The position numbers and the translations under genes are program-made. From NCBI GenBank assembly GCA_017999915.1, contig JAGNKX010000012.1, positions 123,277-187,276 on the forward strand: 64,000 bases of DNA, written 5' to 3'. Positions within the stretch are counted from its first letter, which is position 1; every line of letters begins with the position of its first letter. The notes under the pieces are model-generated. The model saw only the letters and a program-made list of their open reading frames with translations. It did not search any database and was not told the origin of the DNA. This document shows, piece after piece, positions 1 to 9,425 of this stretch. The stretch is from Spirochaetota bacterium (GTDB lineage Bacteria > Spirochaetota > UBA4802 > UBA5550).

Positions 1-291
1 GCCGGCGTCCAGGAGGTCTATCTTGTCCTGCTCGGAGTTTTTTACCGAAAGGACTATGACGGGAGTCTGGCTCCATTCACGAAGTCTTTTTAATGCGTCC
101 ATACCGTCCATATCGGGGAGTCCCAGGTCGAGGATTATCACATCGGGCCGCGCCAGGGAAGCCTGCTGGAGGCCTTCCTGCGCCGTCGTCGCCTCCCTGA
201 CCTGGTAGCCGTGGGCCTCAAGGCTGAGACGCAGCATGCGCCTAATCTGGGATTCATCGTCTATGACGAGTATAATGGGGCCATCGCTCAT
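1..291 (-). CDS. kdpE: KdpE response regulator, N-terminal part (cut by window edge)
   Basis: This is the receiver domain of the OmpR-type response regulator that activates the kdp potassium-uptake operon when phosphorylated by KdpD. Reading the minus strand from the ATG at 289-291 gives MSDGPIILVIDDESQ, with the acidic pair in VIDDE, the phospho-acceptor aspartate in IILDLGLPDMDG and the switch and lysine region PVIVLSVKNSEQD. About 97 residues are visible; the rest of the receiver domain and the winged-helix domain lie outside the window. The start is 2 nt after the kdpD stop, so the two genes are co-transcribed and probably translationally coupled. The kdpE assignment rests on the receiver motifs plus its place behind kdpABCD. 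Confidence 0.93.
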   Translation of the reverse strand, partial: MSDGPIILVIDDESQIRRMLRLSLEAHGYQVREATTAQEGLQQASLARPDVIILDLGLPDMDGMDALKRLREWSQTPVIVLSVKNSEQDKIDLLDAG

Positions 292-293
292 GA

Positions 294-2978
294 TCAGCCC
301 TCCCTGGGATTGTTATCGTCCGGTTCCACCGGGATCGTTATTGTAAAAACGGCCCCGCCCTGCGGTTTGTTCCCGGCCTGTATCATGCCGCCATGGGCCT
401 CCACGATGCCCTTGCATATCGAAAGGCCGAGGCCCGTTCCCCCGGATGTCGCCTTCAGGCCGCGCCGGAATTTTTCGAACAGAAAGGGAATATCGGCGAT
501 GTTCAGCCCGGGACCGTTATCCTCCACCCGGATGGTCGCGGTTTTTCCTTCCATGCAACCGCTGATCGTGATTTCCGTTCCGGGAGGCGTGTACAGGACG
601 GCGTTATACAGGAGATTCGCCAGCGCCTGTTCCATGAGCGTGAAGTCAATGCTGATCATCGGCATATCTTCATCGATCGACACGCGGACAGTATGGGAGG
701 CGAATTCGTTCCCCAGGCGGTTGATGACGACGCTGACAAGGTCGCCCAGGTCATGGCGCTGCCGGTTCAGTTTCAGCATTCCCGATTCAAGGCGGCTCAT
801 GTCAAGGAGGTTGTCCACAAGACGGTTCAGGCGCCCGCCTGCCTTGTGAATCTCCTCGGAGAGGCCCCTGCGGGTCTCGGGGCGGGCATCCACCGCCTCG
901 TCGAGGAGGCTGCTTGAGGCGCCGGTGATGGTGGTCAGGGGAGTGCGCAGCTCATGGGATATGGAATTGAGCAGCACCCTGTAAAGCCGCTCCGATTCCT
1001 CCATGAGCCGTGTTTTCTGGTACGATGCCGACAGGTTCTCCCGCTCGATCCTCACCGAAAGCTGATAGATGATGTTCTGGAGAAAGCTCTCCTGCTCCGG
1101 CTTGAAGCTCTCGCCGGAAAGGGGACGGATGCAGAGAACGCCCACGGTGCTTCCCGGCGCGACGAGCGGGATGTGGTGGGCGTCGGAGCGGGGAATGGTG
1201 TCGGTAAAAAGACCGGCGGGCCTCCTGTTCTTGAAGGACCAGTCAGCGACCATCTGCTCCTTCTCCGTTATGTCAAGGGTGCAGCCCCCGTGGGGCGATT
1301 GCAATAATCCCCCGGACCCGTCGGGGAGTATGACCGCAACCGAAGAGGAAAGGAATTTCCCGATATAGGTCACCGCGACGGTGACGATCTCGTCGATGCC
1401 GAGGGCATTGCCGAGGGCCTTTGAGAATTCGTACAGGTCGGTGATCCTCTCCTCGCGGAGCCGCAGTGCCCGCTCCTTGGAGCGGAGCTTCGAGGTCAGG
1501 CTCCCGATTATTATGGCGAAAACGAAGTACATGCCGAACATGAGGGCGTCATGTATCTTTGCGATGTGAAATGTATAGAGCGGCGGTATGAAAAGGTAAT
1601 TCCACGTCACCGCGCTCAGTGTCGCGGCAACCAGCACGGGCCCCCGGCCGATCAGCAGGGCGATCATGGATACGCCCAGGAGATAGATCAGGCCGATCGA
1701 CCAGTATCCGGTGACCGATACGAGCGGCAGGTTCAGCAGGGTGACAAGAAGTACGGATGCGGCTGCGATGACATACTCTTTTACCGTGGAGAGTGGCTTC
1801 AGTCTTTTGAAGAATATCGGCGATTTCCCGCTGATATCGGGCTGCGTCACGATATGCACGTCGATGTCGCCGCATCTCTTCAGAAGGCGCTCCACCAGGT
1901 TGCCTCCCATAAAATAATCGGACAGGTACCTCCTGAGCGGTTTCCCCACGACGATCTGCGTTATGTTCTGCTGCTGCGCCACCCGGACCAGGCCGGTGAC
2001 GATATCCTCATCGGAGGTGGACACCACCTCGGCGCCCAGCTCCCGCGCGAGGTTGAGGTTCCTGATGAGCCGGTCATGATCTTTTTTGCCCAGGGATTTA
2101 TCCTTTTCGATGTACAGGGCCATCCAGGGCGACTTTAAATTGAAAGCCATTCTGCGGGTCCACCGCACGAGGTGCTCCGAATAGGGGCTCGGGCTGACGG
2201 CGACCAGCAGCCGCTCGCCGGTTTTCCACGGCCCCTTGATGCTTTCTCTTCGCATGTAGTCGCGAAGATCGTAATCGACCCTCTTGGCCAGATAATGCAG
2301 CGACATTTCCCGGAGGGCGGTGAGGTTCCCCTTCTTGAAAAAGCGCTCCACGGCAAGCCCGGCGGTTTCAGGGACGTAAACCTTTCCTTCCGCAAGACGC
2401 TTGAGCAGCTCTTCGATCGGTATGTCCACTAGCTCGATCTCGTCGGCGGCGTCGAGGATGGAATCGGGCAGGGTCTCTCGGATTTTAACGCCGATTATCT
2501 GCTCCACCACATCGGCCTGGCTCGCCAGGTGCTGGATGTTGAGGGTGCTGTAGACGCCGATGCCGTGTTCGATGAGCTCGAGCACGTCCTGGTAGCGCTT
2601 GACATGGCGGGATCCCTCGGCGTTGGTGTGGGCCAGCTCGTCGATAAGCGCCACGGAGGGCTTCCGCGCCAGGACGGCGTCTATGTCCAGCTCCTCTAAC
2701 ATCACGCCGCGGTAATCGATCTTTTTGCGGGGAATTATTTCCATACCGTCGGTAAGGGACTCCGTTTCCCGGCGTCCATGGGTCTCGACGCAGCCGATGA
2801 CGACGTCGACGCTGTCCTGCTTGAGTTGCCGGGCGGCCTGGAGCATGGAATAGGTTTTTCCCACGCCGGGGGCCATGCCTAAGAATATTTTCAGCCTGCC
2901 CCGGGAGTTTTTCTTTTCTTCCTCTTTTATCTCCCTGAGGAGGGCGTCAGGGTCCGGCCTTTTATATTCTTCATTCAT
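294..2978 (-). CDS. kdpD: KdpD osmosensitive K+ channel sensor histidine kinase
   Basis: Membrane sensor kinase controlling kdpABC through KdpE. The 894-residue protein has the full family architecture. There is an N-terminal KdpD domain with a Walker A motif GMAPGVGKT (residues 34-42) and LIDELAHTN (111-119), a universal-stress-like domain (about 254-378), four clustered membrane segments (about 402-497), and a GAF-like region (about 515-645). HisKA follows with SHELRTPL (phospho-accepting His675), and then HATPase_c with DNGPGL and GGTGLGLSI. All catalytic motifs are intact and the length matches the family. The start overlaps the kdpC end by 4 nt (ATGA overlap), which fixes the start and indicates translational coupling. 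Confidence 0.97.
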   Translation of the reverse strand: MNEEYKRPDPDALLREIKEEEKKNSRGRLKIFLGMAPGVGKTYSMLQAARQLKQDSVDVVIGCVETHGRRETESLTDGMEIIPRKKIDYRGVMLEELDIDAVLARKPSVALIDELAHTNAEGSRHVKRYQDVLELIEHGIGVYSTLNIQHLASQADVVEQIIGVKIRETLPDSILDAADEIELVDIPIEELLKRLAEGKVYVPETAGLAVERFFKKGNLTALREMSLHYLAKRVDYDLRDYMRRESIKGPWKTGERLLVAVSPSPYSEHLVRWTRRMAFNLKSPWMALYIEKDKSLGKKDHDRLIRNLNLARELGAEVVSTSDEDIVTGLVRVAQQQNITQIVVGKPLRRYLSDYFMGGNLVERLLKRCGDIDVHIVTQPDISGKSPIFFKRLKPLSTVKEYVIAAASVLLVTLLNLPLVSVTGYWSIGLIYLLGVSMIALLIGRGPVLVAATLSAVTWNYLFIPPLYTFHIAKIHDALMFGMYFVFAIIIGSLTSKLRSKERALRLREERITDLYEFSKALGNALGIDEIVTVAVTYIGKFLSSSVAVILPDGSGGLLQSPHGGCTLDITEKEQMVADWSFKNRRPAGLFTDTIPRSDAHHIPLVAPGSTVGVLCIRPLSGESFKPEQESFLQNIIYQLSVRIERENLSASYQKTRLMEESERLYRVLLNSISHELRTPLTTITGASSSLLDEAVDARPETRRGLSEEIHKAGGRLNRLVDNLLDMSRLESGMLKLNRQRHDLGDLVSVVINRLGNEFASHTVRVSIDEDMPMISIDFTLMEQALANLLYNAVLYTPPGTEITISGCMEGKTATIRVEDNGPGLNIADIPFLFEKFRRGLKATSGGTGLGLSICKGIVEAHGGMIQAGNKPQGGAVFTITIPVEPDDNNPREG

Positions 2979-3547
2979 TTGCGCGCACCGTTCGCGTCAA
3001 GGGAGATGTTTAATGCGAGGACATTGACATGGGGTGTTCCCCATATGTTGAAATACGGTCTTTCCGTATTCCTTTCGATAAGGTCATCGACCGCTTTTTT
3101 ATCAATGCCCCGTTCCCTGGCGATGCGATCCGCCTGAAGGAGGGCGGCGTCCAGGCTGATATGGGGATCGAGGCCGCTCGCGGAGGCGAGGACCAGGTCC
3201 GAAGGGATCTTCGCGTCCGGCGGCAGGGCGTTATCCCCGCGCGCCCGGTCTATGTTCTTCACCGCACGGTCGATGAGCTTCCCGTTGGTCGGGCCGAGGT
3301 TCGAGCCACCGGAATTGGCCCCGTCGTAATTATTCACCGAAGGCCTGCCGTGAAAATAGCGGGGACCGCTGAAGCCCTGTCCTATCAGCCGGGATCCGAT
3401 TATTGTTCCCCCCATGGTAACGAGGCTGCCACCGGCTTTGTTCTCGCAGAAGAGCCGGGCGATCCCGGCCATAGCGAGGGGATAGGCGAATCCCAGGAGG
3501 ATTGACATGACAGGGAGGAGGATTATGGATATTCGCATCTGTTTCAT
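2975..3547 (-). CDS. kdpC: KdpC, potassium-transporting ATPase C subunit
   Basis: Accessory subunit of the KdpFABC K+ pump that stabilises the KdpA-KdpB complex. The 190-residue protein starts with one membrane anchor (about residues 5-30). It then shows the family signatures GSRLIGQGF, YFHGRPS, GGSNLGPTN and SGLDPHIS, ending in HVNVLALNISLD. An AGGATA-type ribosome binding site lies ahead of the ATG. It sits 11 nt downstream of kdpB and overlaps kdpD by 4 nt, as expected for the standard kdpABCDE order. Confidence 0.97.
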   Translation of the reverse strand: MKQMRISIILLPVMSILLGFAYPLAMAGIARLFCENKAGGSLVTMGGTIIGSRLIGQGFSGPRYFHGRPSVNNYDGANSGGSNLGPTNGKLIDRAVKNIDRARGDNALPPDAKIPSDLVLASASGLDPHISLDAALLQADRIARERGIDKKAVDDLIERNTERPYFNIWGTPHVNVLALNISLDANGARK

Positions 3548-3558
3548 GGCGTGTTATC

Positions 3559-5580
3559 CTATGGTATAGTAAGCAGCGTGATCAATAAATCAAGTAATTT
3601 TATGCCGATGAAGGGAAGCACCAGGCCTCCCAGCCCGTATATCAGGAAATTCTTTTTCAGCAGGGCCGATACGGTGGTGACGCGGAACCTCACCCCCCGG
3701 AGGGCCAATGGTATCAGGGCCGGGATGATCAGCGCGTTGAATATGACCGCGGAGAGCACCGCCGACGTCGGGCCCGAGAGGCCCATAATGTTCAGGATGT
3801 TAAGCTCGGGATAGGTGGCGGCGAAAACCGCGGGGATGATGGCGAAATACTTGGCCACGTCATTGGCGATGCTGAAGGTGGTGAGGGCCCCGCGGGTCAT
3901 CAGGATCTCCTTGCCGATCTCCACGATGTCGAGGAGCTTGGTCGGTGTGGAGTCGAGGTCGATCATGTTCGCGGCCTCGCGGGCCGCCTGGGTGCCCGCG
4001 TTCATGGCCACGGCGACATCGGACTGGGCCAGGGCAGGGGCGTCGTTGGTGCCGTCGCCTATCATGGCGACGAGGTGGCCCTGGTCCTGGTACTTGCGAA
4101 TGACGGAGAGCTTCGTCTCCGGCTTCGCCTGGGCGATGAAGTCGTCGACCCCGGCCTCGGCGGCGATGGCCACGGCGGTCATGGGATTGTCCCCGGTTAT
4201 CATGATCGACTGTATCCCCATGGCGCGTAGCTGGGCCAGGCGCTTCGGAATGTCCTGCTTGACGATGTCCTTGAGCCTCACGGCCCCGATCACCGCGCCG
4301 TCTTCGGCGATGGCGAGGGGCGTGTCCCCCTCCAGGCCGATCATATCGATCGCTTCCTTTATATGCGTCGGCGCCGTTGAATTCCATTGCCTGATGAAGT
4401 CCTCGATGGACCTTGACGAGCCCTTTCGTATCTTTTTATCCTTCAAATCGATGCCGCTCATCCCCGATTCCGGAGTGAAAGGGACAAACACCGAGTCGTC
4501 GGGCTGGTGGATGTCGCCGCCGTGTATGCCCAGAAGCTCCTTCGCCAGCACCACAATGCTCCTCCCTTCGGGCGTCTCGTCGGCCAGGGACGAGTAGAGG
4601 GCCGCCTCCAGCAGGTCCTTCATGTCGACGCCCGGGGCAGGGATGAATTCCGACGCCTGCCTGTTGCCGAGGGTGATGGTGCCGGTCTTATCGAGCATCA
4701 CCACGTTAACGTCTCCGGCCGCTTCTATGGCCCTGCCGCTCATGGCCACGACATTGTTCTTGAGGAGCCGGTCCATTCCCGCGATCCCGATCGCGGGCAG
4801 GAGCCCGCCGATGGTGGTGGGCATGAGGCATACCAGGAGCGAGATGAGGATCGTGAGGGACATCTGTATTCCCATGTAACTTGAAAAGGCGGGGAGGGTA
4901 GCGACGACCACGATGAAGAGGACCGTGAGGCTTATGAGAAGTATCTCCAGGGCGGTTTCATTGGGCGTTTTCTGGCGCCTGGCGCCCTCGACCATCTTGA
5001 TCATGTTGTCGAGGAAGGTCTCTCCCGGATTAACGGTGATCTTTATGGTGACTGTTCCGGATAAGAGTCTGGTGCCGCCGGTGACCCCGCAGCGGTCGCC
5101 GCCCGACTCCCTGATCACCGGGGCCGATTCTCCGGTAATGGCTGACTCGTCGACCAGCGCGGTGCCCTGGATGATGTCGCCGTCGCCGGGGATTATCTCG
5201 CTTTCTTTGACTATGATGACGTCGTTCAGCTTCAGCGATCCGGCTGAAACAGCTTCCAGTTTGCCACCTGGGAGGACTTTTGTGGCGCTGACGTTGTCCC
5301 TGGTGCTTCGCAGGGACTCGGCGCGGGCCTTGCCCTGGATTTCCGCCAGCGCCTCGGCGAAGTTTGCGAAGAGGACAGTCGCCCAGAGCCACAGGCTCAC
5401 CTGGAGGCTCAACGCGTACGGCTCATGGCGGGCGATGTACATGATCGTAACGGCCGTCGTGATGACCGAACCGATCTCAACGACGAGCATTACCGGGTTT
5501 CTCCAGAGGGTGAAGGGGTTCAGCTTCCGGAAGGATTCCCTGATTCCCTTGGTGATGAATTTCGATTGCCAGATGGTCAT
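3559..5580 (-). CDS. kdpB: KdpB, potassium-transporting P-type ATPase B subunit
   Basis: Catalytic P-type ATPase subunit of the high-affinity K+ uptake complex. The 673-residue protein shows the actuator motif TGES (149-152), the phosphorylation motif DKTGTIT with Asp297, and the hinge motif [11 protein letters not shown]. The expected membrane segments are present. The length is normal and no key residue is missing. Its start overlaps the end of kdpA by 4 nt, which supports the chosen ATG and coupled translation. Confidence 0.97.
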   Translation of the reverse strand: MTIWQSKFITKGIRESFRKLNPFTLWRNPVMLVVEIGSVITTAVTIMYIARHEPYALSLQVSLWLWATVLFANFAEALAEIQGKARAESLRSTRDNVSATKVLPGGKLEAVSAGSLKLNDVIIVKESEIIPGDGDIIQGTALVDESAITGESAPVIRESGGDRCGVTGGTRLLSGTVTIKITVNPGETFLDNMIKMVEGARRQKTPNETALEILLISLTVLFIVVVATLPAFSSYMGIQMSLTILISLLVCLMPTTIGGLLPAIGIAGMDRLLKNNVVAMSGRAIEAAGDVNVVMLDKTGTITLGNRQASEFIPAPGVDMKDLLEAALYSSLADETPEGRSIVVLAKELLGIHGGDIHQPDDSVFVPFTPESGMSGIDLKDKKIRKGSSRSIEDFIRQWNSTAPTHIKEAIDMIGLEGDTPLAIAEDGAVIGAVRLKDIVKQDIPKRLAQLRAMGIQSIMITGDNPMTAVAIAAEAGVDDFIAQAKPETKLSVIRKYQDQGHLVAMIGDGTNDAPALAQSDVAVAMNAGTQAAREAANMIDLDSTPTKLLDIVEIGKEILMTRGALTTFSIANDVAKYFAIIPAVFAATYPELNILNIMGLSGPTSAVLSAVIFNALIIPALIPLALRGVRFRVTTVSALLKKNFLIYGLGGLVLPFIGIKLLDLLITLLTIP

Positions 5581-7292
5581 AACGCACCTCGGAACAATGT
5601 GCCCTGGTTAACGAATAGCTGTTCCAGGATCGGGCTCAGTGAGTATACCGGGAAGAAGGTCAGGGCCCCCATGATGAAAATAACGCTGATGACGATGATA
5701 ATGAACAGGAGCCCCGTGGTCGGAAAGGTCGCGCTGCTTTCAGGAACGACTTTTTTCCCCGCAAGGGAGCCGGCGACGGCCAGGGCCGGCAGCACCGTGG
5801 CGAAGCGGCCGATGAGCATCGCGATGCCGATCGTCACGTTGTAAAATACCGTGTTGGCGTTGAGGCCGGCGAAGGCCGATCCGTTGTTGCCATGGCCCGA
5901 TGTGTACGCGTAGAGTATCTCGGAGAGGCCGTGGGACGAGGGGTTGTTGAGGCCCCCGAGGCCGGCCCTGCTCGAGATGGCGATGGCGGACAGGATCACC
6001 ATGCATATCATCGGCCCGAGCATGGCTATCATCGCCATGGCCATCTCGAAGGGTCCGAATTTCTTTCCCATGAATTCAGGTGTCCTCCCGATCATGAGCC
6101 CGGCTACGAACATGGACAGGATCACGTAAAAGAGCAGGCCTATGAGACCGACGCCCACGCCGCCGAAAATGACCTCGCCTATGCCGATGTTGAACATCTG
6201 GACCAGCCCCCCCAGGGGCTGGAAGCTGTCATGCATGGCGTTGACCGAGCCGTTGGAGGTTGCCGTGGTGGACTGGCTCCATAACGCCGGCCATATCACC
6301 CCGAACCTGATCTCTTTCCCTTCCATGTTGACCGGCGCGGCGACACCGATTCTCTCAAGGGCGGGATTGGGGCGCAGTTCCGCGTACACGATGGCGGTGA
6401 GTCCGGCGATGAAAAGGATAAGCATCGCGGCGAAGAGGGCCCGTCCCTGTTTCGAGTTTTTGATCATGTAACCGAACATGAAGATGAAGGCCATCGGTAT
6501 CAGGAGAATCGAGAAGAGCTCCATCATGTTCGACGCCATGGTGGGGTTCTCAAAGGGATGGGCTGAATTGGCGTTGAAGAATCCGCCGCCGTTGGAGCCG
6601 AGCTGCTTGATGGCCACCTGTGACGCGGCCGGCCCCATGGGGATTGTCTGTTTTGCCCCTTCGAGGGTCTGCGCCTCCACATAGGGGCGCAGGTTCTGTA
6701 TGACGCCCTGGGACATGAGCGCTATGGCCAGAATGATCGAAAGCGGAAGAAGAACATAAAGGATGGATCGCGTGAGATCGACCCAGATGTTGCCGATAAC
6801 CCCGCTTTCCTTGCGCATGAAGCCCCGGATAAGGGCGAGGCCGGCGGCCATGCCGATGGCGGCGGATACGAAATTCTGCACCGTGAGCCCCGCCATCTGC
6901 GTAAGGTAGCTCATGGTCGATTCGCCGCCGTAGGCCTGCCAGTTCGTGTTCGTCACGAAAGATACGGCCGTATTGAACGCCAGGTGCCACGACAGGCCGG
7001 GAAAGAGCTGCGGATTCAGGGGAAGCATTCCCTGCAGGAGCTGGAGCAGCATCAGGAGCGCGATGCCCAATACATTGAACGCGATGAACCCCAGGGCGTA
7101 CGTTTTCCATGACATCTCTTCCGCAGCATCGATGCCGCATATACGATATATAAAGCGTTCGACTGGCCCTATGACCGGGCTCATGAAGGTGCGCTCGCCC
7201 TTGAAGACCAGGGACATGTATTTCCCCAGGGGCGCTGAAAGGGTGATCAATAACAGTAAGAGAAGAATAACGGCAATACTATCATATATCAT
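5577..7292 (-). CDS. kdpA: KdpA, potassium-transporting ATPase A subunit
   Basis: K+-binding, channel-like subunit of the Kdp pump in the inner membrane. The 571-residue protein is hydrophobic throughout and carries the family filter-region motif [20 protein letters not shown], plus [16 protein letters not shown] and [19 protein letters not shown] followed by 5 nt precedes the ATG and supports this start. It is the first recognisable gene of the operon. I did not find a convincing short kdpF upstream, although a 29-residue membrane peptide could easily be missed. Confidence 0.97.
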   Translation of the reverse strand: MIYDSIAVILLLLLLITLSAPLGKYMSLVFKGERTFMSPVIGPVERFIYRICGIDAAEEMSWKTYALGFIAFNVLGIALLMLLQLLQGMLPLNPQLFPGLSWHLAFNTAVSFVTNTNWQAYGGESTMSYLTQMAGLTVQNFVSAAIGMAAGLALIRGFMRKESGVIGNIWVDLTRSILYVLLPLSIILAIALMSQGVIQNLRPYVEAQTLEGAKQTIPMGPAASQVAIKQLGSNGGGFFNANSAHPFENPTMASNMMELFSILLIPMAFIFMFGYMIKNSKQGRALFAAMLILFIAGLTAIVYAELRPNPALERIGVAAPVNMEGKEIRFGVIWPALWSQSTTATSNGSVNAMHDSFQPLGGLVQMFNIGIGEVIFGGVGVGLIGLLFYVILSMFVAGLMIGRTPEFMGKKFGPFEMAMAMIAMLGPMICMVILSAIAISSRAGLGGLNNPSSHGLSEILYAYTSGHGNNGSAFAGLNANTVFYNVTIGIAMLIGRFATVLPALAVAGSLAGKKVVPESSATFPTTGLLFIIIVISVIFIMGALTFFPVYSLSPILEQLFVNQGTLFRGAL

Positions 7293-7588
7293 AGAGCTCC
7301 TCGCTGCAGGGCCTTTGGTATATCAATGTTGATACAGGCAATATAGTGAAATCAGGAAATAACGTATATTCTGTGGTGATTAAAATAGTGCAATAACCCG
7401 CTATGTTTATGTTAAAAAAGTTAGTTATTACGTTAATATTCCGTGAAGAGGATGTTGAGGTGAAGATCAAACCGGCAAGTAAGAATGGCCGCCGGCAGGC
7501 CTGATGATAACAGGCGGTGTTGGTAAGGCCTGATGCTGGCGGCAACGAAATAGAAGACGATTTCAATAGGCGGTGTTGCGGCGCCCCT
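7293..7588. other. Intergenic region upstream of kdpA
   Basis: This is AT-rich non-coding DNA between kdpA and the next minus-strand gene, and it should contain the kdp promoter. I see only weak sigma70-like hexamers on the minus strand (TTGCAC near 7403-7408 followed at long spacing by TATACG), so I do not call a promoter. Possible reading frames here are short and lack ribosome binding sites. Confidence 0.5.
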
Positions 7589-8035
7589 CTACACAAAAAC
7601 CCTTATAAACCGCGCCACAAAATAGGCACCCGCGATAAGAAAGAGCGGCACCGACGAGAAGAAGATCACCACCTCGATCGATTTCACCACCGAGGGGTGA
7701 TACACTTTCTTGCCGAAGAAATTGTAATGATAATTCTCCGGCAGCTGGATCCGGTTGTATACCCTGATGAAAATGGAAACCTGGAGGAACAGCGTGATGA
7801 ACAGGATCACCCCTGACAGGAACCATATGACCGCCGGTCCCCTGATCTTCCTGATCTCGTCGGGCCAAAAGATGGCGATGATGACGCAGAAGCCGCCCAG
7901 GAAAAGGTTGAATACGGTCGTGTTGATGAACCTGCGAAAATCCTTATCGGATCGGCTTTTTATGAAACCGAATAAATAGTAGATGTGGCATGCAATCGAT
8001 ACAAAAAGGAGCAAAAGAATCAGTATTATTATCAA
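7589..8035 (-). CDS. Hypothetical small integral membrane protein
   Basis: I do not recognise this 148-residue protein. It has four strongly hydrophobic segments (about 1-25, 40-60, 66-90 and 118-145) separated by short basic or polar loops, so it is a polytopic inner-membrane protein. The apparent start is a TTG (MIIILIL) preceded by a purine-rich AGAGAG stretch; no in-frame ATG lies nearby. It is on the kdp strand but about 300 bp upstream of kdpA, so it is probably a separate unit. The steady hydrophobic pattern makes a real gene likely. Confidence 0.65.
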   Translation of the reverse strand: MIIILILLLLFVSIACHIYYLFGFIKSRSDKDFRRFINTTVFNLFLGGFCVIIAIFWPDEIRKIRGPAVIWFLSGVILFITLFLQVSIFIRVYNRIQLPENYHYNFFGKKVYHPSVVKSIEVVIFFSSVPLFLIAGAYFVARFIRVFV

Positions 8036-8352
8036 TGGGCATCTCTCTTGATCTGCTTTTTAACAATAATAGACTGGATTCGTAAACTTGATGCACAGGA
8101 GAATATATTCTGATACAATGAGTCGATCTATTGCATCATAGGAACGTCCCACCGGGGCGGTGTGGCGATGGGGTTCCTTTGTGATGGATATAAAGATACA
8201 TGGGTTCGCGGAATCGTCAAGAATAAAAAACAATCATAGATTAACTATGGTAAGTATTTCCTGGATGCCCCCTCGGGGGGACAGGGGGGGCAATTAAGAT
8301 TGCTTCGTCGTCCCGATTCCATCGGGACTTTTCGGGATAACAGGTTTCTTGA
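8036..8352. other. Intergenic region with hairpins
   Basis: No gene is visible. The region holds a short dyad (CATAG and CTATG arms at 8237-8251), a C-rich then G-rich stretch at 8268-8288 that could fold on itself, and the perfect hairpin annotated separately at 8310-8328. The right half looks like a GC-rich intergenic repeat remnant rather than a promoter. Confidence 0.45.
8310..8328. repeat. Perfect hairpin, possible intergenic repeat
   Basis: Arms GTCCCGAT and ATCGGGAC pair over 8 bp around a 3-nt loop, followed on the plus strand by TTTT. It lies just beyond the stop of the methyltransferase gene, which is on the minus strand, so it could help end that transcript, but the T-run is on the other strand. 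A dispersed palindromic repeat is the alternative. Confidence 0.45.
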
Positions 8353-9180
8353 CTATTTGCCGCAATTGAAACAGATCATCGGTATGGTCAGCTCAATGCA
8401 TCCTTTCTTTCCGGACAAAGCGTTCAGATCTGACTTGATATCCCTGAATATTTTTTTCCTATCCTTCGCGGGCACGATCTCCTCCCAGCTCGGGATAAAG
8501 GCGATCTTCATGAAAAAGTGACCGAATATCGCTTCCGCATTGCTGAATTTGAAACTGAACGAATCCGTGGAGGAAGTGATGTTCCGGAAGTTGTGCGCTT
8601 TCAGCAATCCCATCCATGCCTTTTCGGGAAGTCGTTTCGAGCGGATGTGCCTGTCCACGTCGGCCACAAGGGGCTCCATCTTGTTTCTCCGGAGGACCGT
8701 CCTGAACACAGCGTAAAATTCCTTCATTGATCCGGGCAGGTTTACCGTGAAGACAAGGCGGGCGCCTTTTTTCATGGTCCTGCGGCATTCTTCCAGGACA
8801 CGGCCGATGTCGCTCACGTTGTTCAGTCCGTTGTTCGAAACGATGAGATCGAAGAAATCATCATCGAAGGGCAGCCGCTCAGCTTTTCCCTTCACTATGC
8901 TGACATTAGTTAATCCCAGGAGATCGGCCTTTGCCTTGATGCGCCTCCGCGCCGCGTCCCAGGGATCGATGCCGTAGGCTTCAGATTTGTAGAGCCGCTG
9001 GGCAAGCTCTATGAGGGGAAAACCGGTCCCGGGCCCTATGTCGAGAAACCTCATCTTGTCCCTGTAGGCGACCTCGTCCAGGAGCATCCGCCCGAAGGGA
9101 GCGGACCAGAGGCATGTTTCGTCCAGCAGGGCGACGGTGTTCTTGTCGTTTAGGGATAAGGATCTGGTTGGTTTGGCCAT
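8353..9180 (-). CDS. Class I SAM-dependent methyltransferase
   Basis: Predicted cytoplasmic S-adenosylmethionine-dependent methyltransferase of 275 residues. Motif I is FLDIGPGTG (about residues 45-53), followed by the acidic residue in AYGID and then KGKAERLPFDDDFFDLIVSNN, the typical motif II to IV stretch of the Methyltransf_11 group. The C-terminal half is not diagnostic and ends ICFNCGK. The substrate cannot be inferred. GGGGAG precedes the ATG at good spacing, and a good sigma70-like promoter lies upstream. It is divergent from the C45-like lipoprotein gene. Confidence 0.85.
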   Translation of the reverse strand: MAKPTRSLSLNDKNTVALLDETCLWSAPFGRMLLDEVAYRDKMRFLDIGPGTGFPLIELAQRLYKSEAYGIDPWDAARRRIKAKADLLGLTNVSIVKGKAERLPFDDDFFDLIVSNNGLNNVSDIGRVLEECRRTMKKGARLVFTVNLPGSMKEFYAVFRTVLRRNKMEPLVADVDRHIRSKRLPEKAWMGLLKAHNFRNITSSTDSFSFKFSNAEAIFGHFFMKIAFIPSWEEIVPAKDRKKIFRDIKSDLNALSGKKGCIELTIPMICFNCGK

Positions 9181-9206
9181 GGTGAACTCCCCAGTGTAAT
9201 GAATTA

Positions 9207-9236
9207 TTTATATACATCAATATACTTTGGTGTCAA
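9207..9236 (-). promoter_or_regulatory. Sigma70-like promoter for the methyltransferase gene
   Basis: Minus strand: a perfect -35 TTGACA at 9231-9236 and -10 TATAAA at 9207-9212 with an 18-nt spacer, ending about 26 nt before the start codon. It was called by eye from consensus hexamers only. Confidence 0.5.
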
Positions 9237-9310
9237 TGAGTAATCCGGGTTTATCGTTCACAAGGTTAGGAGAGATAATTTCATCCCCGAGATGCCTTAT
9301 CAAATAGAAG

Positions 9311-9338
9311 TTGACTTTTACATCCGGTAAAATATAAT
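9311..9338 (+). promoter_or_regulatory. Sigma70-like promoter for the C45-like lipoprotein gene
   Basis: -35 TTGACT at 9311-9316, a 16-nt spacer and a perfect -10 TATAAT at 9333-9338. A short AT palindrome (TTAAATTTAA) follows just after the -10 and could bind a regulator. The leader to the start codon is about 80 nt. Confidence 0.6.
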
Positions 9339-9425
9339 TTAGTTAAATTTAACGTGTATTAAGGAAAAGGTATATTCCCTATGTGCTGAAGAGGGTGTAA
9401 TTAATTACAATGGAGGATGTATGTC

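Noticed and set aside
1551..2138. Long plus-strand frames opposite kdpD, and similar long opposite-strand frames across the window
   Set aside because: They are out-of-frame shadows of GC-rich real genes, without start signals or domain motifs.
7293..7588. Short kdpF upstream of kdpA
   Set aside because: No 25-30 residue hydrophobic frame with a ribosome binding site could be identified with confidence.
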